A stretch of DNA of 64,000 bases from Pseudomonas sp. UBA1879. Its GTDB lineage: Bacteria > Pseudomonadota > Gammaproteobacteria > Pseudomonadales > Pseudomonadaceae. The translations under genes and the position numbers were made by a program. Location: positions 7,946-71,945 of the forward strand of contig NZ_DDHJ01000012.1 of NCBI RefSeq assembly GCF_002338065.1, in the 5' to 3' direction. Numbering within the stretch: the first letter of the stretch is position 1; the number at the start of each line of letters is the position of its first letter. This document shows positions 14,344 to 22,547 of the stretch, one piece after another. The notes under the pieces are model-generated. The model was not told the DNA's origin. It worked only from the letters and a program-made list of their open reading frames with translations, and did not search any database.

Positions 14344-15030
14344 ATGGGTCAGAAAGTACATCCCATTGGCATTCGCCTGGGAATCGTCAAGGAGCACACC
14401 TCCGTCTGGTACGCAGACGGTCGGACTTATGCGGACTATTTGCTCGCAGATCTGAAGGTGCGTGAGTATCTCCAAGACAAACTAAAAAGCGCGTCCGTTA
14501 GCCGTATCGATATCCATCGTCCGGCTCAAACTGCACGCATCACCATCCATACTGCTCGTCCAGGTATCGTTATCGGGAAGAAAGGTGAGGATGTTGAGAA
14601 ACTGCGTCAGGACCTGACCAAGCAAATGGGTGTGCCTGTGCACATCAATATCGAAGAGATCCGCAAGCCGGAGCTTGACGGTATGCTGGTTGCTCAGAGC
14701 GTAGCTCAGCAGCTGGAGCGTCGTGTGATGTTCCGTCGCGCCATGAAACGCGCCGTACAGAACGCCATGCGCATTGGTGCCAAAGGCATCAAAATCCAAG
14801 TGAGCGGTCGTCTCGGCGGTGCTGAAATCGCACGTACTGAATGGTATCGCGAAGGTCGTGTGCCACTGCACACCCTGCGTGCCGATATCGACTATGCCAC
14901 CTACGAAGCACACACCACCTACGGTGTGATCGGTGTCAAGGTTTGGATCTTCAAAGGCGAAGTAATTGGTGGTCGCCAAGAAGAGCTGAAGCCTCAAGCA
15001 CCAGCGCCTCGTAAAAAAGCTGCCAAGTAA
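14344..15030 (+). CDS. rpsC: 30S ribosomal protein S3
   Basis: S3 (228 aa) forms part of the mRNA entry channel. A KH domain with the GKKG loop (RPGIVIGKKGEDVEKL) is at about residues 74-90. The start is the ATG at 14344 (MGQKVHPIGIRLG), the invariant family N-terminus; an earlier in-frame ATG at 14260 lies inside rplV and adds unrelated residues. A CGGAG site precedes it. Confidence 0.98.
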   Translation: MGQKVHPIGIRLGIVKEHTSVWYADGRTYADYLLADLKVREYLQDKLKSASVSRIDIHRPAQTARITIHTARPGIVIGKKGEDVEKLRQDLTKQMGVPVHINIEEIRKPELDGMLVAQSVAQQLERRVMFRRAMKRAVQNAMRIGAKGIKIQVSGRLGGAEIARTEWYREGRVPLHTLRADIDYATYEAHTTYGVIGVKVWIFKGEVIGGRQEELKPQAPAPRKKAAK

Positions 15031-15042
15031 GGGGTACGCCAA

Positions 15043-15456
15043 ATGTTGCAACCAAAGCGTACGAAGTTCCGCAAGCAGATGACCGGCCACAACCGTGGTC
15101 TGGCATTGCGCGGTAGCAAAGTCAGCTTCGGCGAGTTCGCGCTGAAGTCTGTTGCTCGTGGTCGTCTCACCGCTCGTCAGATCGAGTCAGCACGTCGTGC
15201 TCTGACCCGTCACGTGAAACGTGGCGGCAAGATCTGGATCCGTGTATTCCCGGACAAGCCTATTTCCAAAAAGCCTCTCGAAGTTCGGATGGGTAAAGGT
15301 AAGGGTAACGTCGAATACTGGGTTGCCCAGATTCAGCCAGGCAAAGTCCTGTATGAAATCGAGGGTGTTTCCGAAGAGTTGGCGCGTGAGGCTTTCGCCC
15401 TGGCTGCTGCGAAGCTGCCGCTCGCCACCTCCTTTGTTAAGCGGACGGTGATGTGA
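15043..15456 (+). CDS. rplP: 50S ribosomal protein L16
   Basis: L16 (137 aa) is a late-assembly 50S protein near the A-site tRNA elbow. [19 protein letters not shown] and the [13 protein letters not shown] segment, which includes the region hydroxylated in E. coli, are present. Its TGA overlaps the rpmC start (TGATG). Confidence 0.98.
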
Positions 15457-15647
15457 TGAAAGCGAATGAACTTCGTGAAAAATCAGCACAGCAACTGAAC
15501 GAGCAGCTGCTCGGCTTGCTGCGCGACCAGTTCAATCTGCGTATGCAGAAAGCAACTGGCCAGTTGGGGCAGTCTCACCTGCTCTCGCAAGTTAAGCGTG
15601 ACATCGCTCGCGTGAAGACTGTGCTCAACCAGCAGGCAGGTAAGTAA
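15456..15647 (+). CDS. rpmC: 50S ribosomal protein L29
   Basis: L29 (63 aa) lies next to L23 at the tunnel exit. The sequence [19 protein letters not shown] is typical. The ATG at 15456 overlaps the last base of the rplP stop and is preferred over the GTG three bases earlier, because family members begin MKA. It is followed by rpsQ after two bases. Confidence 0.97.
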
Positions 15648-15649
15648 TC

Positions 15650-15916
15650 ATGGCTGAAGCCGAAAAAACCGTCCGTACGCTGACTGGCCGTGTCGTCAGC
15701 GACAAGATGGACAAGACCATCACCGTACTGATCGAGCGTCGCGTCAAGCACCCTATCTACGGTAAATACGTTAAGCGTTCGACTAAGCTGCACGCGCACG
15801 ACGAAACCAACCAATGCCACATCGGCGACAAGGTCACTATTCGTGAAACTCGTCCGATGGCCAAGACCAAATCTTGGGCGCTGGTTGATGTTCTCGAACG
15901 CGCTGTGGAAGTCTAA
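15650..15916 (+). CDS. rpsQ: 30S ribosomal protein S17
   Basis: S17 (88 aa) is a primary 16S rRNA binder with an OB fold. The conserved GRVVSDKMDKTITV and KVTIRETRPMAKTKSW stretches are present. It is the last gene of the classical S10 set. Only 23 bp separate it from rplN, with no room for an E. coli-like spc promoter or terminator. Confidence 0.98.
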   Translation: MAEAEKTVRTLTGRVVSDKMDKTITVLIERRVKHPIYGKYVKRSTKLHAHDETNQCHIGDKVTIRETRPMAKTKSWALVDVLERAVEV

Positions 15917-15939
15917 GGGCTAGGGGTCGGAGAAATTAT

Positions 15940-16308
15940 ATGATTCAGACTCAATCCATGCTCGATGTGGCCGATAACAGCGGCGCTCGCCGCGTTATGT
16001 GCATCAAGGTGCTTGGTGGCTCTCATCGTCGTTACGCTGGTATCGGTGACATCATCAAAGTAACCGTCAAGGAAGCAATTCCTCGCGGCAAGGTGAAAAA
16101 AGGCCAAGTGATGACTGCTGTTGTAGTCCGCACTCGCCACGGTGTTCGTCGTGCAGACGGCTCCATCATCCGCTTCGATGGCAACGCTGCTGTTCTGTTG
16201 AACAACAAGCAAGAGCCGATCGGCACCCGTATCTTTGGGCCAGTGACCCGTGAGCTTCGTTCAGAGAAGTTCATGAAGATCGTCTCGCTCGCCCCAGAAG
16301 TGCTGTAA
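15940..16308 (+). CDS. rplN: 50S ribosomal protein L14
   Basis: L14 (122 aa) forms intersubunit bridge B8 and is the docking site of the silencing factor RsfS. The sequence MIQTQSMLDVADNSGARRVM is diagnostic. In E. coli this gene starts a separate spc operon; here it continues the S10 unit. Confidence 0.98.
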   Translation: MIQTQSMLDVADNSGARRVMCIKVLGGSHRRYAGIGDIIKVTVKEAIPRGKVKKGQVMTAVVVRTRHGVRRADGSIIRFDGNAAVLLNNKQEPIGTRIFGPVTRELRSEKFMKIVSLAPEVL

Positions 16309-16319
16309 GGAGATCCGAC

Positions 16320-16634
16320 ATGCAAAAGATTCGTCGTGACGACGAGATCATCGTGATCGCCGGCAAAGACAAAGGTAAGCGCGGTAAGGTGCTCAAGGTT
16401 CTCGCTGACGACCGTTTGGTCGTTGGTGGGATCAACCTGGTGAAGCGTCATACCAAGCCTAACCCGATGTCGGGCGTACAGGGCGGTATCGTCGAGAAAG
16501 AAGCGCCACTGCACGCTTCCAACGTCGCCATTTTCAACGGCGCAACCAACAAGGCTGATCGCGTTGGGTTCAAAGTTGAAGACGGCAAAAAAATTCGTGT
16601 CTTCAAGTCGACCCAAAAAGCGGTTGATGCTTGA
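16320..16634 (+). CDS. rplX: 50S ribosomal protein L24
   Basis: L24 (104 aa) is an assembly initiator for the 50S subunit. The KOW motif (DEIIVIAGKDKGKRGKVLKV) lies at the N-terminus. The ATG follows AAGGAG. It is followed by rplE after 20 bp. Confidence 0.98.
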   Translation: MQKIRRDDEIIVIAGKDKGKRGKVLKVLADDRLVVGGINLVKRHTKPNPMSGVQGGIVEKEAPLHASNVAIFNGATNKADRVGFKVEDGKKIRVFKSTQKAVDA

Positions 16635-16654
16635 ACACTGCTAGGTAGAAGACC

Positions 16655-17194
16655 ATGGCACGACTGAAAGAGATTTACTGGAAGGAAATCGCACCGAAGC
16701 TTAAGGAAGAACTTAAGCTGGCGAACGTGATGGAAGTTCCGCGTGTAACAAAGATCACCCTGAACATGGGTCTGGGCGAAGCAATCGGTGACAAAAAAGT
16801 CATTGAGCATGCTGTGGCTGACCTGGAAAAGATCACCGGCCAAAAAGTCGTTGTGACCTACGCTCGCAAATCTATCGCAGGCTTCAAAGTCCGTGAGGGT
16901 TGGCCGATCGGCGTCAAAGTGACTCTGCGCCGTGAGCGTATGTACGAATTCCTGGATCGTCTGCTGTCGATCTCCCTGCCTCGGGTTCGCGACTTCCGCG
17001 GCCTGAATGCCAAGTCCTTTGATGGTCGTGGCAACTACAGCATGGGTGTAAAAGAGCAGATTATTTTCCCGGAAATCGACTACGACAAGATCGATGCCCT
17101 GCGCGGTCTGGACATTACCCTGACCACCACTGCTCGTACGGACGAAGAAGGTCGCGCACTGTTGCGTGCTTTCAAGTTCCCGTTCCGCAACTGA
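16655..17194 (+). CDS. rplE: 50S ribosomal protein L5
   Basis: L5 (179 aa) binds 5S rRNA and forms bridge B1b with S13. The sequence MARLKEIYWKEIAPKLKEEL and the C-terminal TTTARTDEEGRALLRAFKFP are characteristic. In E. coli the S8 translational repressor acts at this gene's start; whether that holds here cannot be told by eye. Confidence 0.98.
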   Translation: MARLKEIYWKEIAPKLKEELKLANVMEVPRVTKITLNMGLGEAIGDKKVIEHAVADLEKITGQKVVVTYARKSIAGFKVREGWPIGVKVTLRRERMYEFLDRLLSISLPRVRDFRGLNAKSFDGRGNYSMGVKEQIIFPEIDYDKIDALRGLDITLTTTARTDEEGRALLRAFKFPFRN

Positions 17195-17207
17195 TTGGAG
17201 TAGGACT

Positions 17208-17513
17208 ATGGCCAAGAAGAGCATGAAGAACCGTGAGCTGAAGCGTCAGCTCACCGTCGCTAAGTACGCCACCAAGCGTGCAGCACTGAAAGCAATCATC
17301 GTCGATCTGAACGCAAGTCCAGAAGCGCGCTGGGAAGCTACCGTTGCGCTGCAGAAGCAACCACGTGACGCAAGCGCATCGCGCATGCGTAACCGTTGCC
17401 GCTTGACCGGCCGTCCGCACGGCGTGTACCGCAAGTTCGGCCTCGGTCGTAACATGCTGCGCCAAGCTGCAATGCGTGGTGACGTACCAGGTCTGGTAAA
17501 AGCCAGCTGGTAA
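17208..17513 (+). CDS. rpsN: 30S ribosomal protein S14 (zinc-free form)
   Basis: S14 (101 aa) belongs to the 30S head. It is the long form without the paired CxxC zinc motif (only one Cys, in RNRCRLTGRPHG), so it does not need zinc. The ATG at 17208 (MAKKSMKNRELKR) with a TGGAGTAGG site is chosen over an in-frame ATG at 17166 inside rplE. It is followed by an unusual 213-bp gap. Confidence 0.98.
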   Translation: MAKKSMKNRELKRQLTVAKYATKRAALKAIIVDLNASPEARWEATVALQKQPRDASASRMRNRCRLTGRPHGVYRKFGLGRNMLRQAAMRGDVPGLVKASW

Positions 17514-17726
17514 GCGGTATTTCTCGTATCGCGTCTGAAGGCTCCTTCGGGAATCGTCCGGCGCGGCATTAGAATTCGAATCAAGCCCCTATTGGGGCTT
17601 GATTCGTTTCTGGCGTAGGTCTAGAATTGCCGGCTCGCCAGAGCCCGTGTTCGTAAGCGAACGGGGTTTTATGGCGACAAGCAGTAGCCGTAAGGCTAAT
17701 TATTTTGTATTAGGAGCGTCCAGCCC
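17514..17726 (+). other. rpsN-rpsH spacer with stem-loops
   Basis: This is the longest gap inside the S10-spc unit and encodes no protein. It holds a perfect 13-bp stem (17577-17589 with 17594-17606, core CAAGCCCC/GGGGCTTG, loop TATT) followed by TTTC. A second, weaker hairpin ends in GGGGTTTT (about 17644-17670), and a small TAGCC/GGCTA stem lies near 17685-17698 just before the rpsH ribosome-binding site. The first stem resembles a weak intrinsic terminator. Partial termination or RNA processing between rpsN and rpsH is an inference. Confidence 0.55.
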
Positions 17727-18119
17727 ATGAGTATGCAGGACCCGTTAGCGGACATGCTAACTCGTATCCGTAATGCCCAGATGGCCGAAAAGCCCGTCGT
17801 AAGCATGCCATCCTCCACTTTGAAGGTGGCTGTAGCCAAAGTCTTGAAAGACGAAGGTTATATTGCGGGTTATCAGATCAGTAGCGAAACCAAGCCCTCG
17901 CTGTCTATCGAGCTGAAATACTTTGAAGGCCGTCCGGTCATCGAAGAAGTCAAGCGCGTTAGTCGTCCAGGCCTGCGTCAGTACAAGTCCGTCGATGATC
18001 TGCCAAAAGTTCGTGGCGGTCTCGGTGTGTCTATCGTCTCCACCAACAAAGGTGTGATGACGGATCGTGCTGCGCGCGCTGCCGGTGTCGGCGGCGAAGT
18101 GCTTTGCACTGTGTTCTAA
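17727..18119 (+). CDS. rpsH: 30S ribosomal protein S8
   Basis: S8 (130 aa) is a primary binder of the 16S rRNA central domain and in E. coli represses the spc operon. The sequence MSMQDPLADMLTRIRNAQM and the C-terminal GGEVLCTVF are typical. The ATG follows TAGGAG. It starts after the structured 213-bp spacer, so it may be expressed somewhat differently from the genes before it. Confidence 0.98.
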   Translation: MSMQDPLADMLTRIRNAQMAEKPVVSMPSSTLKVAVAKVLKDEGYIAGYQISSETKPSLSIELKYFEGRPVIEEVKRVSRPGLRQYKSVDDLPKVRGGLGVSIVSTNKGVMTDRAARAAGVGGEVLCTVF

Positions 18120-18131
18120 GGGGGGATAAGC

Positions 18132-18665
18132 ATGTCACGCGTAGCTAAGAACCCCGTTAAGTTGCCAGCAGGCGTCGAAGTTAAACTCGTCGGCCAGCAG
18201 CTTTCGGTGAAGGGTGCTAAAGGCACTCTGGACCTGAACATTCATTCGTCCGTTGAAATTGTTGAAGAGGCTGGTGAGCTGCGTTTTTCTGCTCGCAATG
18301 GCGATCAACAGACTCGCGCAATGGCCGGTACCACTCGTGCATTGGTAAACAACATGGTCCAGGGCGTAAGCCAAGGCTTCGAGCGTAAGCTCCAGCTGGT
18401 CGGTGTTGGTTACAAAGCGCAAGCAAAAGGCACGGTGCTGAACCTGGCCCTTGGCTTCTCGCACCCAGTGGACTACGAATTGCCAGCAGGCATCACCGCT
18501 GAGACCCCCAACCAAACCGATATCCTTATCCGTGGTATCGACAAGCAGTTGGTTGGTCAAGTGGCCGCTGAGATCCGCGACTTCCGCCGTCCAGAGCCAT
18601 ACAAAGGCAAAGGCGTGCGTTACGCGGACGAAGTCGTCCGTCGTAAAGAAGCCAAGAAGAAGTAG
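18132..18665 (+). CDS. rplF: 50S ribosomal protein L6
   Basis: L6 (177 aa) lies near the sarcin-ricin loop where GTPase factors bind. The C-terminal PEPYKGKGVRYADEVV segment is diagnostic. The ATG has a GGGGGA site. It is followed by rplR after ten bases. Confidence 0.98.
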   Translation: MSRVAKNPVKLPAGVEVKLVGQQLSVKGAKGTLDLNIHSSVEIVEEAGELRFSARNGDQQTRAMAGTTRALVNNMVQGVSQGFERKLQLVGVGYKAQAKGTVLNLALGFSHPVDYELPAGITAETPNQTDILIRGIDKQLVGQVAAEIRDFRRPEPYKGKGVRYADEVVRRKEAKKK

Positions 18666-18675
18666 GGCATAGCAA

Positions 18676-19026
18676 ATGACCGTCAAAAAAGTTACCCGAC
18701 TGCGTCGCGCTCGCAAAGCACGCCTGAAAATGCACGAACTCGAAGTCGTGCGTCTCTGCGTGTACCGCTCTTCGCAGCACATTTATGCCCAGGTCATTTC
18801 GGCCGACGGCAGCAAAGTCTTGGCAAACGCCTCGACTTTGGACAAAGAACTGCGTGATGGCGCCACTGGCAACATCGACGCGGCCACTAAAGTTGGCCAG
18901 CTGATCGCTGAGCGTGCGAAAGCCGCCGGTGTATCTCAAGTGGCTTTTGATCGTTCTGGCTTCAAGTACCACGGTCGCGTCAAGGCGCTGGCTGATGCTG
19001 CTCGTGAAGGCGGGCTGGAGTTCTAA
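18676..19026 (+). CDS. rplR: 50S ribosomal protein L18
   Basis: L18 (116 aa) binds 5S rRNA with L5. The basic N-terminus (VTRLRRARKARLKM) and the FDRSGFKYHGRVKALADAAR end are typical. Only three bases separate its stop from rpsE. Confidence 0.98.
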   Translation: MTVKKVTRLRRARKARLKMHELEVVRLCVYRSSQHIYAQVISADGSKVLANASTLDKELRDGATGNIDAATKVGQLIAERAKAAGVSQVAFDRSGFKYHGRVKALADAAREGGLEF

Positions 19027-19029
19027 GTT

Positions 19030-19530
19030 ATGGCAAATAACGACCAAAAACGCGACGAAGGCTACATCGAGAAGCTGGTTCAGGTTAATCGCGTAGCAAA
19101 AACCGTAAAAGGCGGCCGTATCTTCACTTTCACCGCGCTGACCGTGGTGGGTGATGGTAAAGGGCGCGTTGGCTTCGGCCGTGGCAAGTCGCGTGAAGTG
19201 CCTGCTGCGATTCAGAAGGCAATGGAAGCTGCTCGCCGCAATATGATTCAAGTTGATCTGAACGGCACTACCTTGCAGTACGCCATGAAGTCCGCTCACG
19301 GCGCTTCGAAGGTTTACATGCAGCCTGCGTCTGAAGGTACTGGCATCATCGCAGGCGGCGCAATGCGTGCCGTTCTGGAAGTCGCTGGTGTTCAAAACGT
19401 CTTGGCCAAATGCTACGGCTCGACCAACCCGGTTAACGTTGTTCATGCAACGTTCAAGGGTTTGAAAGCCATGCAGTCTCCTGAGTCCATCGCTGCCAAG
19501 CGCGGCCTGAACGTTGAGGAGATCATCTGA
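19030..19530 (+). CDS. rpsE: 30S ribosomal protein S5
   Basis: S5 (166 aa) helps form the mRNA entry site and affects decoding accuracy. It has the N-terminal dsRNA-binding-like domain with GRVGFGRGKSREVP and the C-terminal S5 domain. The region where spectinomycin-resistance changes arise (VAKTVKGGRIF) is wild type. It lies between rplR and rpmD. Confidence 0.98.
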   Translation: MANNDQKRDEGYIEKLVQVNRVAKTVKGGRIFTFTALTVVGDGKGRVGFGRGKSREVPAAIQKAMEAARRNMIQVDLNGTTLQYAMKSAHGASKVYMQPASEGTGIIAGGAMRAVLEVAGVQNVLAKCYGSTNPVNVVHATFKGLKAMQSPESIAAKRGLNVEEII

Positions 19531-19532
19531 TC

Positions 19533-19709
19533 ATGGCTACCGTTAAAGTCACTTTGATCAAAAGCATGACCGGCCGTATCCCTAACCACAAATTGTGCGT
19601 TAAGGGTCTGGGTCTGCGTCGCATCGGTCACACTGTAGAAGTCGCTGATACCCCGGAAAACCGTGGGATGATCAACAAGGCTTACTACATGCTGCGAGTC
19701 GAGGGTTAA
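19533..19709 (+). CDS. rpmD: 50S ribosomal protein L30
   Basis: L30 (58 aa) is a small 50S protein, the only one here that fits between rpsE and rplO. The sequence MATVKVTLIKSMTGR and the end MLRVEG match the family. The ATG at 19533 lies two bases after the rpsE TGA, and the TAA at 19707-19709 is three bases before rplO. Confidence 0.96.
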   Translation: MATVKVTLIKSMTGRIPNHKLCVKGLGLRRIGHTVEVADTPENRGMINKAYYMLRVEG

Positions 19710-19712
19710 TCG

Positions 19713-20144
19713 ATGAAACTCAATGATCTGAGTCCTGCGCCGGGTTCCCGTCGCGAGAAGCATCGTCCGGGCCGTGGTATCGGTAGCGGTTTGGGCAAGA
19801 CCGGTGGCCGCGGCCACAAAGGTCAGACCTCCCGCTCTGGTGGCACTATTGCTCCGGGCTTCGAAGGCGGCCAACAGCCGTTGCATCGTCGTCTGCCTAA
19901 GTTCGGCTTCGTCTCTTTGAAGGCTATGGATCGTGCTGAAGTTCGCACCTCCGAGCTGGCTAAAGTGGAAGGCGTTGTAACTGTGCAGTCCCTGAAGGAT
20001 GCCAACGTGATTAACCAAAACGTACAGCGCGTGAAAATCATGCTGTCCGGTGAGGTCACTCGCGCGGTCACCCTTAAAGGTATCGCAGCCACCAAAGGTG
20101 CGCGTGCGGCTATCGAAGCAGCTGGCGGCAAGTTCGAGGAATAA
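19713..20144 (+). CDS. rplO: 50S ribosomal protein L15
   Basis: L15 (143 aa) is an assembly protein at the centre of the 50S subunit. The Gly/Arg-rich N-terminal extension (GRGIGSGLGKTGGRGHKG) that threads into 23S rRNA is present. The stop codon abuts the secY ATG with no spacer. Confidence 0.98.
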   Translation: MKLNDLSPAPGSRREKHRPGRGIGSGLGKTGGRGHKGQTSRSGGTIAPGFEGGQQPLHRRLPKFGFVSLKAMDRAEVRTSELAKVEGVVTVQSLKDANVINQNVQRVKIMLSGEVTRAVTLKGIAATKGARAAIEAAGGKFEE

Positions 20145-21476
20145 ATGGCTAAGCAAGGTGCTCTCTCAGCGCTCAGCAAAAGCGGCGGGTTGTCCGAGCT
20201 CTGGGCTCGTCTGCGTTTTCTGTTCCTGGCGATTATCGTCTATCGGATCGGTGCGCATATCCCAGTTCCAGGTATCAACCCTGACCGGCTGGCGGACCTG
20301 TTTCGACAGAATGAGGGGACCATTCTTAGCTTGTTCAACATGTTTTCCGGTGGTGCGCTGGAGCGGATGAGCATTTTTGCATTGGGGATCATGCCGTACA
20401 TTTCGGCGTCGATCATCATGCAGCTCATGACCGCTGTCAGCCCACAACTGGAGCAGTTGAAGAAGGAAGGTGAGGCTGGTCGTCGTAAGATCAGCCAATA
20501 CACCCGCTATGGCACCGTGGTCCTGGCTCTCGTTCAAGCTATTGGCATGTCCATTGGTTTGGCGGGTCAGGGCGTTGCGTTCTCTGCAGATATTGGCTTC
20601 CACTTCGTGGCGGTTACCACCTTCGTGGCGGGTGCCTTGTTCATGATGTGGTTGGGCGAGCAGATCACAGAGCGCGGTGTTGGTAACGGTATCTCGATGT
20701 TGATTTTTTCGGGTATCGTCGCCGGTCTTCCGAGAGCGATCGGGCAGTCTTTCGAATCTGCACGTCAGGGTGATATCAACATTTTCGCTCTGGTCGCCAT
20801 CGGTTTGCTGGCAGTAGCGATCATCGGTTTCGTGGTGTTTATTGAGCGTGGCCAGCGTCGTATTGCTGTCCACTACGCCAAGCGTCAACAAGGCCGCAAG
20901 GTTTTTGCTGCGCAGACAAGCCACTTGCCGCTGAAAGTGAACATGGCTGGTGTCATTCCGGCCATTTTCGCAAGCAGCATTCTGCTGTTTCCGGCGTCGC
21001 TGGGTGCCTGGTTCGGTCAGTCTGAAGGTATGGGCTGGTTGCAGGACATCTCGCAGTCGATCGCTCCTGGTCAGCCGTTGAATATTCTGCTGTTTAGTGC
21101 AGGGATTATTTTCTTCTGCTTCTTCTATACGGCGTTGATGTTCAATCCGAAAGACGTAGCGGAAAACCTGAAGAAGTCCGGTGCCTTTATTCCGGGCATT
21201 CGTCCTGGCGAACAGTCTGCACGCTATATCGATGGCGTTCTGACTCGTCTGACCATGTTCGGTGCTCTTTACATGATGGCCGTGTGCTTGTTGCCCCAGT
21301 TTTTGGTGGTGGCTGCAAACGTGCCGTTCTACCTTGGCGGGACCTCGTTGCTGATCGTGGTTGTGGTTGTGATGGACTTCATGTCCCAAGTGCAATCTCA
21401 CCTCGTTTCGCACCAGTATGAATCCCTGATGAAGAAAGCCAACCTGAAGGGCTACGGCAGCGGCATGCTGCGCTGA
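20145..21476 (+). CDS. secY: Sec translocon channel subunit SecY
   Basis: SecY (443 aa) is the ten-helix channel protein of the SecYEG translocon in the inner membrane. Helix 2 and the plug region are followed by [13 protein letters not shown], and the cytoplasmic loop [14 protein letters not shown] segment and the C-terminal GYGSGMLR are present. It starts immediately after the rplO stop, so it is translationally coupled. The position inside the spc operon is universal in the group. Confidence 0.98.
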
Positions 21477-21504
21477 AGCACCCATAAGGTTCGAGGAGTT
21501 GGTG

Positions 21505-21621
21505 ATGAAAGTTCGTGCATCGGTGAAAAAGCTGTGCCGTAACTGCAAGATTATTCGCCGCGAAGGTGTTGTTCGAGTAATTTGCAGCGCGGAACCACGT
21601 CACAAGCAGCGCCAAGGCTGA
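21505..21621 (+). CDS. rpmJ: 50S ribosomal protein L36 (zinc-binding form)
   Basis: L36 (38 aa) is the smallest ribosomal protein. Cys11, Cys14, Cys27 and His33 form the zinc site, so this is the zinc-requiring type. The ATG at 21505 lies in GAGTTGGTG context downstream of secY, and the stop is TGA at 21619-21621. It is the last gene before the spc terminator. A zinc-free paralogue, if any, would be elsewhere in the genome. Confidence 0.97.
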
Positions 21622-21640
21622 GTGTGATCTGTGCTAAAAG

Positions 21641-21680
21641 CCCAGCAGCTAGTGCGCTGCTGGGTTGATTATTTGTTATT
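21641..21680 (+). terminator. terminator of the S10-spc operon
   Basis: CCCAGCAGC (21641-21649) pairs perfectly with GCTGCTGGG (21656-21664) around a six-base loop, followed by the T-rich TTGATTATTTGTTATT. The T-rich tail overlaps the alpha-operon promoter. Confidence 0.85.
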
Positions 21681-21693
21681 ACAGCGATATTAT
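21665..21693 (+). promoter_or_regulatory. sigma70 promoter of the alpha operon
   Basis: TTGATT (21665-21670) is followed after 17 bp by TATTAT (21688-21693). Transcription would start near 21700, giving a leader of about 50 nt before rpsM. In E. coli the leader is bound by S4; an equivalent fold was not established here. Confidence 0.7.
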
Positions 21694-21752
21694 CTCGCGC
21701 CCTATTTCTTGGCTTCCGGGGCGTAGGTAGCTGTCAATTGGAGTCCCACTGA

Positions 21753-22109
21753 ATGGCCCGTATTGCAGGCGTTAACATTCCAGATAACAAGCATACTGTT
21801 ATCTCGCTGACCTACATCTATGGTGTTGGTCGCACGACTGCACAGAAAATCTGTGCTACCACCGGGGTAAACCCGGCGGCGAAGATCAAAGATCTGAGCG
21901 ATGAGCAGATTGAACAGCTGCGTGGCGAAGTCGCGAAGTTCACCACTGAAGGTGACCTGCGTCGCGAAATCAACATGAAAATCAAGCGCTTGATGGATCT
22001 CGGTTGCTACCGTGGTCTGCGTCATCGTCGCGGTCTTCCAGTGCGCGGTCAGCGTACCAAGACCAACGCGCGTACCCGTAAAGGTCCGCGTAAGCCGATC
22101 CGCAAGTAA
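21753..22109 (+). CDS. rpsM: 30S ribosomal protein S13
   Basis: S13 (118 aa) forms head bridges B1a/B1b to L5. MARIAGVNIPDNKHTVISLTYIYG-type N-terminus and the basic tail (TNARTRKGPRKPIRK) are typical. It is the first gene of the alpha operon, with a GGAG site upstream. Confidence 0.98.
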   Translation: MARIAGVNIPDNKHTVISLTYIYGVGRTTAQKICATTGVNPAAKIKDLSDEQIEQLRGEVAKFTTEGDLRREINMKIKRLMDLGCYRGLRHRRGLPVRGQRTKTNARTRKGPRKPIRK

Positions 22110-22139
22110 TCGCCCCAGCGAATCGACAGGAATTAAATC

Positions 22140-22529
22140 ATGGCAAAACCTGCTGCTCGTCCTCGTAAAAAAGTTAAAAAGACAGTGGTTGATGGCATCG
22201 CCCACATCCATGCTTCTTTTAACAACACCATCGTGACCATTACCGACCGTCAAGGTAACGCTCTTTCCTGGGCTACCTCCGGTGGTTCGGGTTTCCGCGG
22301 TTCCCGCAAGTCCACCCCATTCGCTGCTCAAGTAGCTGCTGAACGTGCTGGTCAAGCTGCGCTGGAATATGGCCTGAAAAACCTCGACGTCAACGTCAAA
22401 GGTCCAGGTCCAGGTCGTGAATCTGCTGTCCGTGCTTTGAACGGCTGTGGCTACAAGATCGCCAGCATCACCGACGTGACGCCAATCCCGCACAACGGGT
22501 GCCGTCCGCCGAAGAAGCGCCGCGTGTAA
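22140..22529 (+). CDS. rpsK: 30S ribosomal protein S11
   Basis: S11 (129 aa) lies on the 30S platform near the mRNA exit. The conserved FNNTIVTITDRQGNALSW and the C-terminal PHNGCRPPKKRRV are present. It is the second gene of the alpha operon. Confidence 0.98.
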   Translation: MAKPAARPRKKVKKTVVDGIAHIHASFNNTIVTITDRQGNALSWATSGGSGFRGSRKSTPFAAQVAAERAGQAALEYGLKNLDVNVKGPGPGRESAVRALNGCGYKIASITDVTPIPHNGCRPPKKRRV

Positions 22530-22547
22530 TCCAGGAGATTGTAAAGA

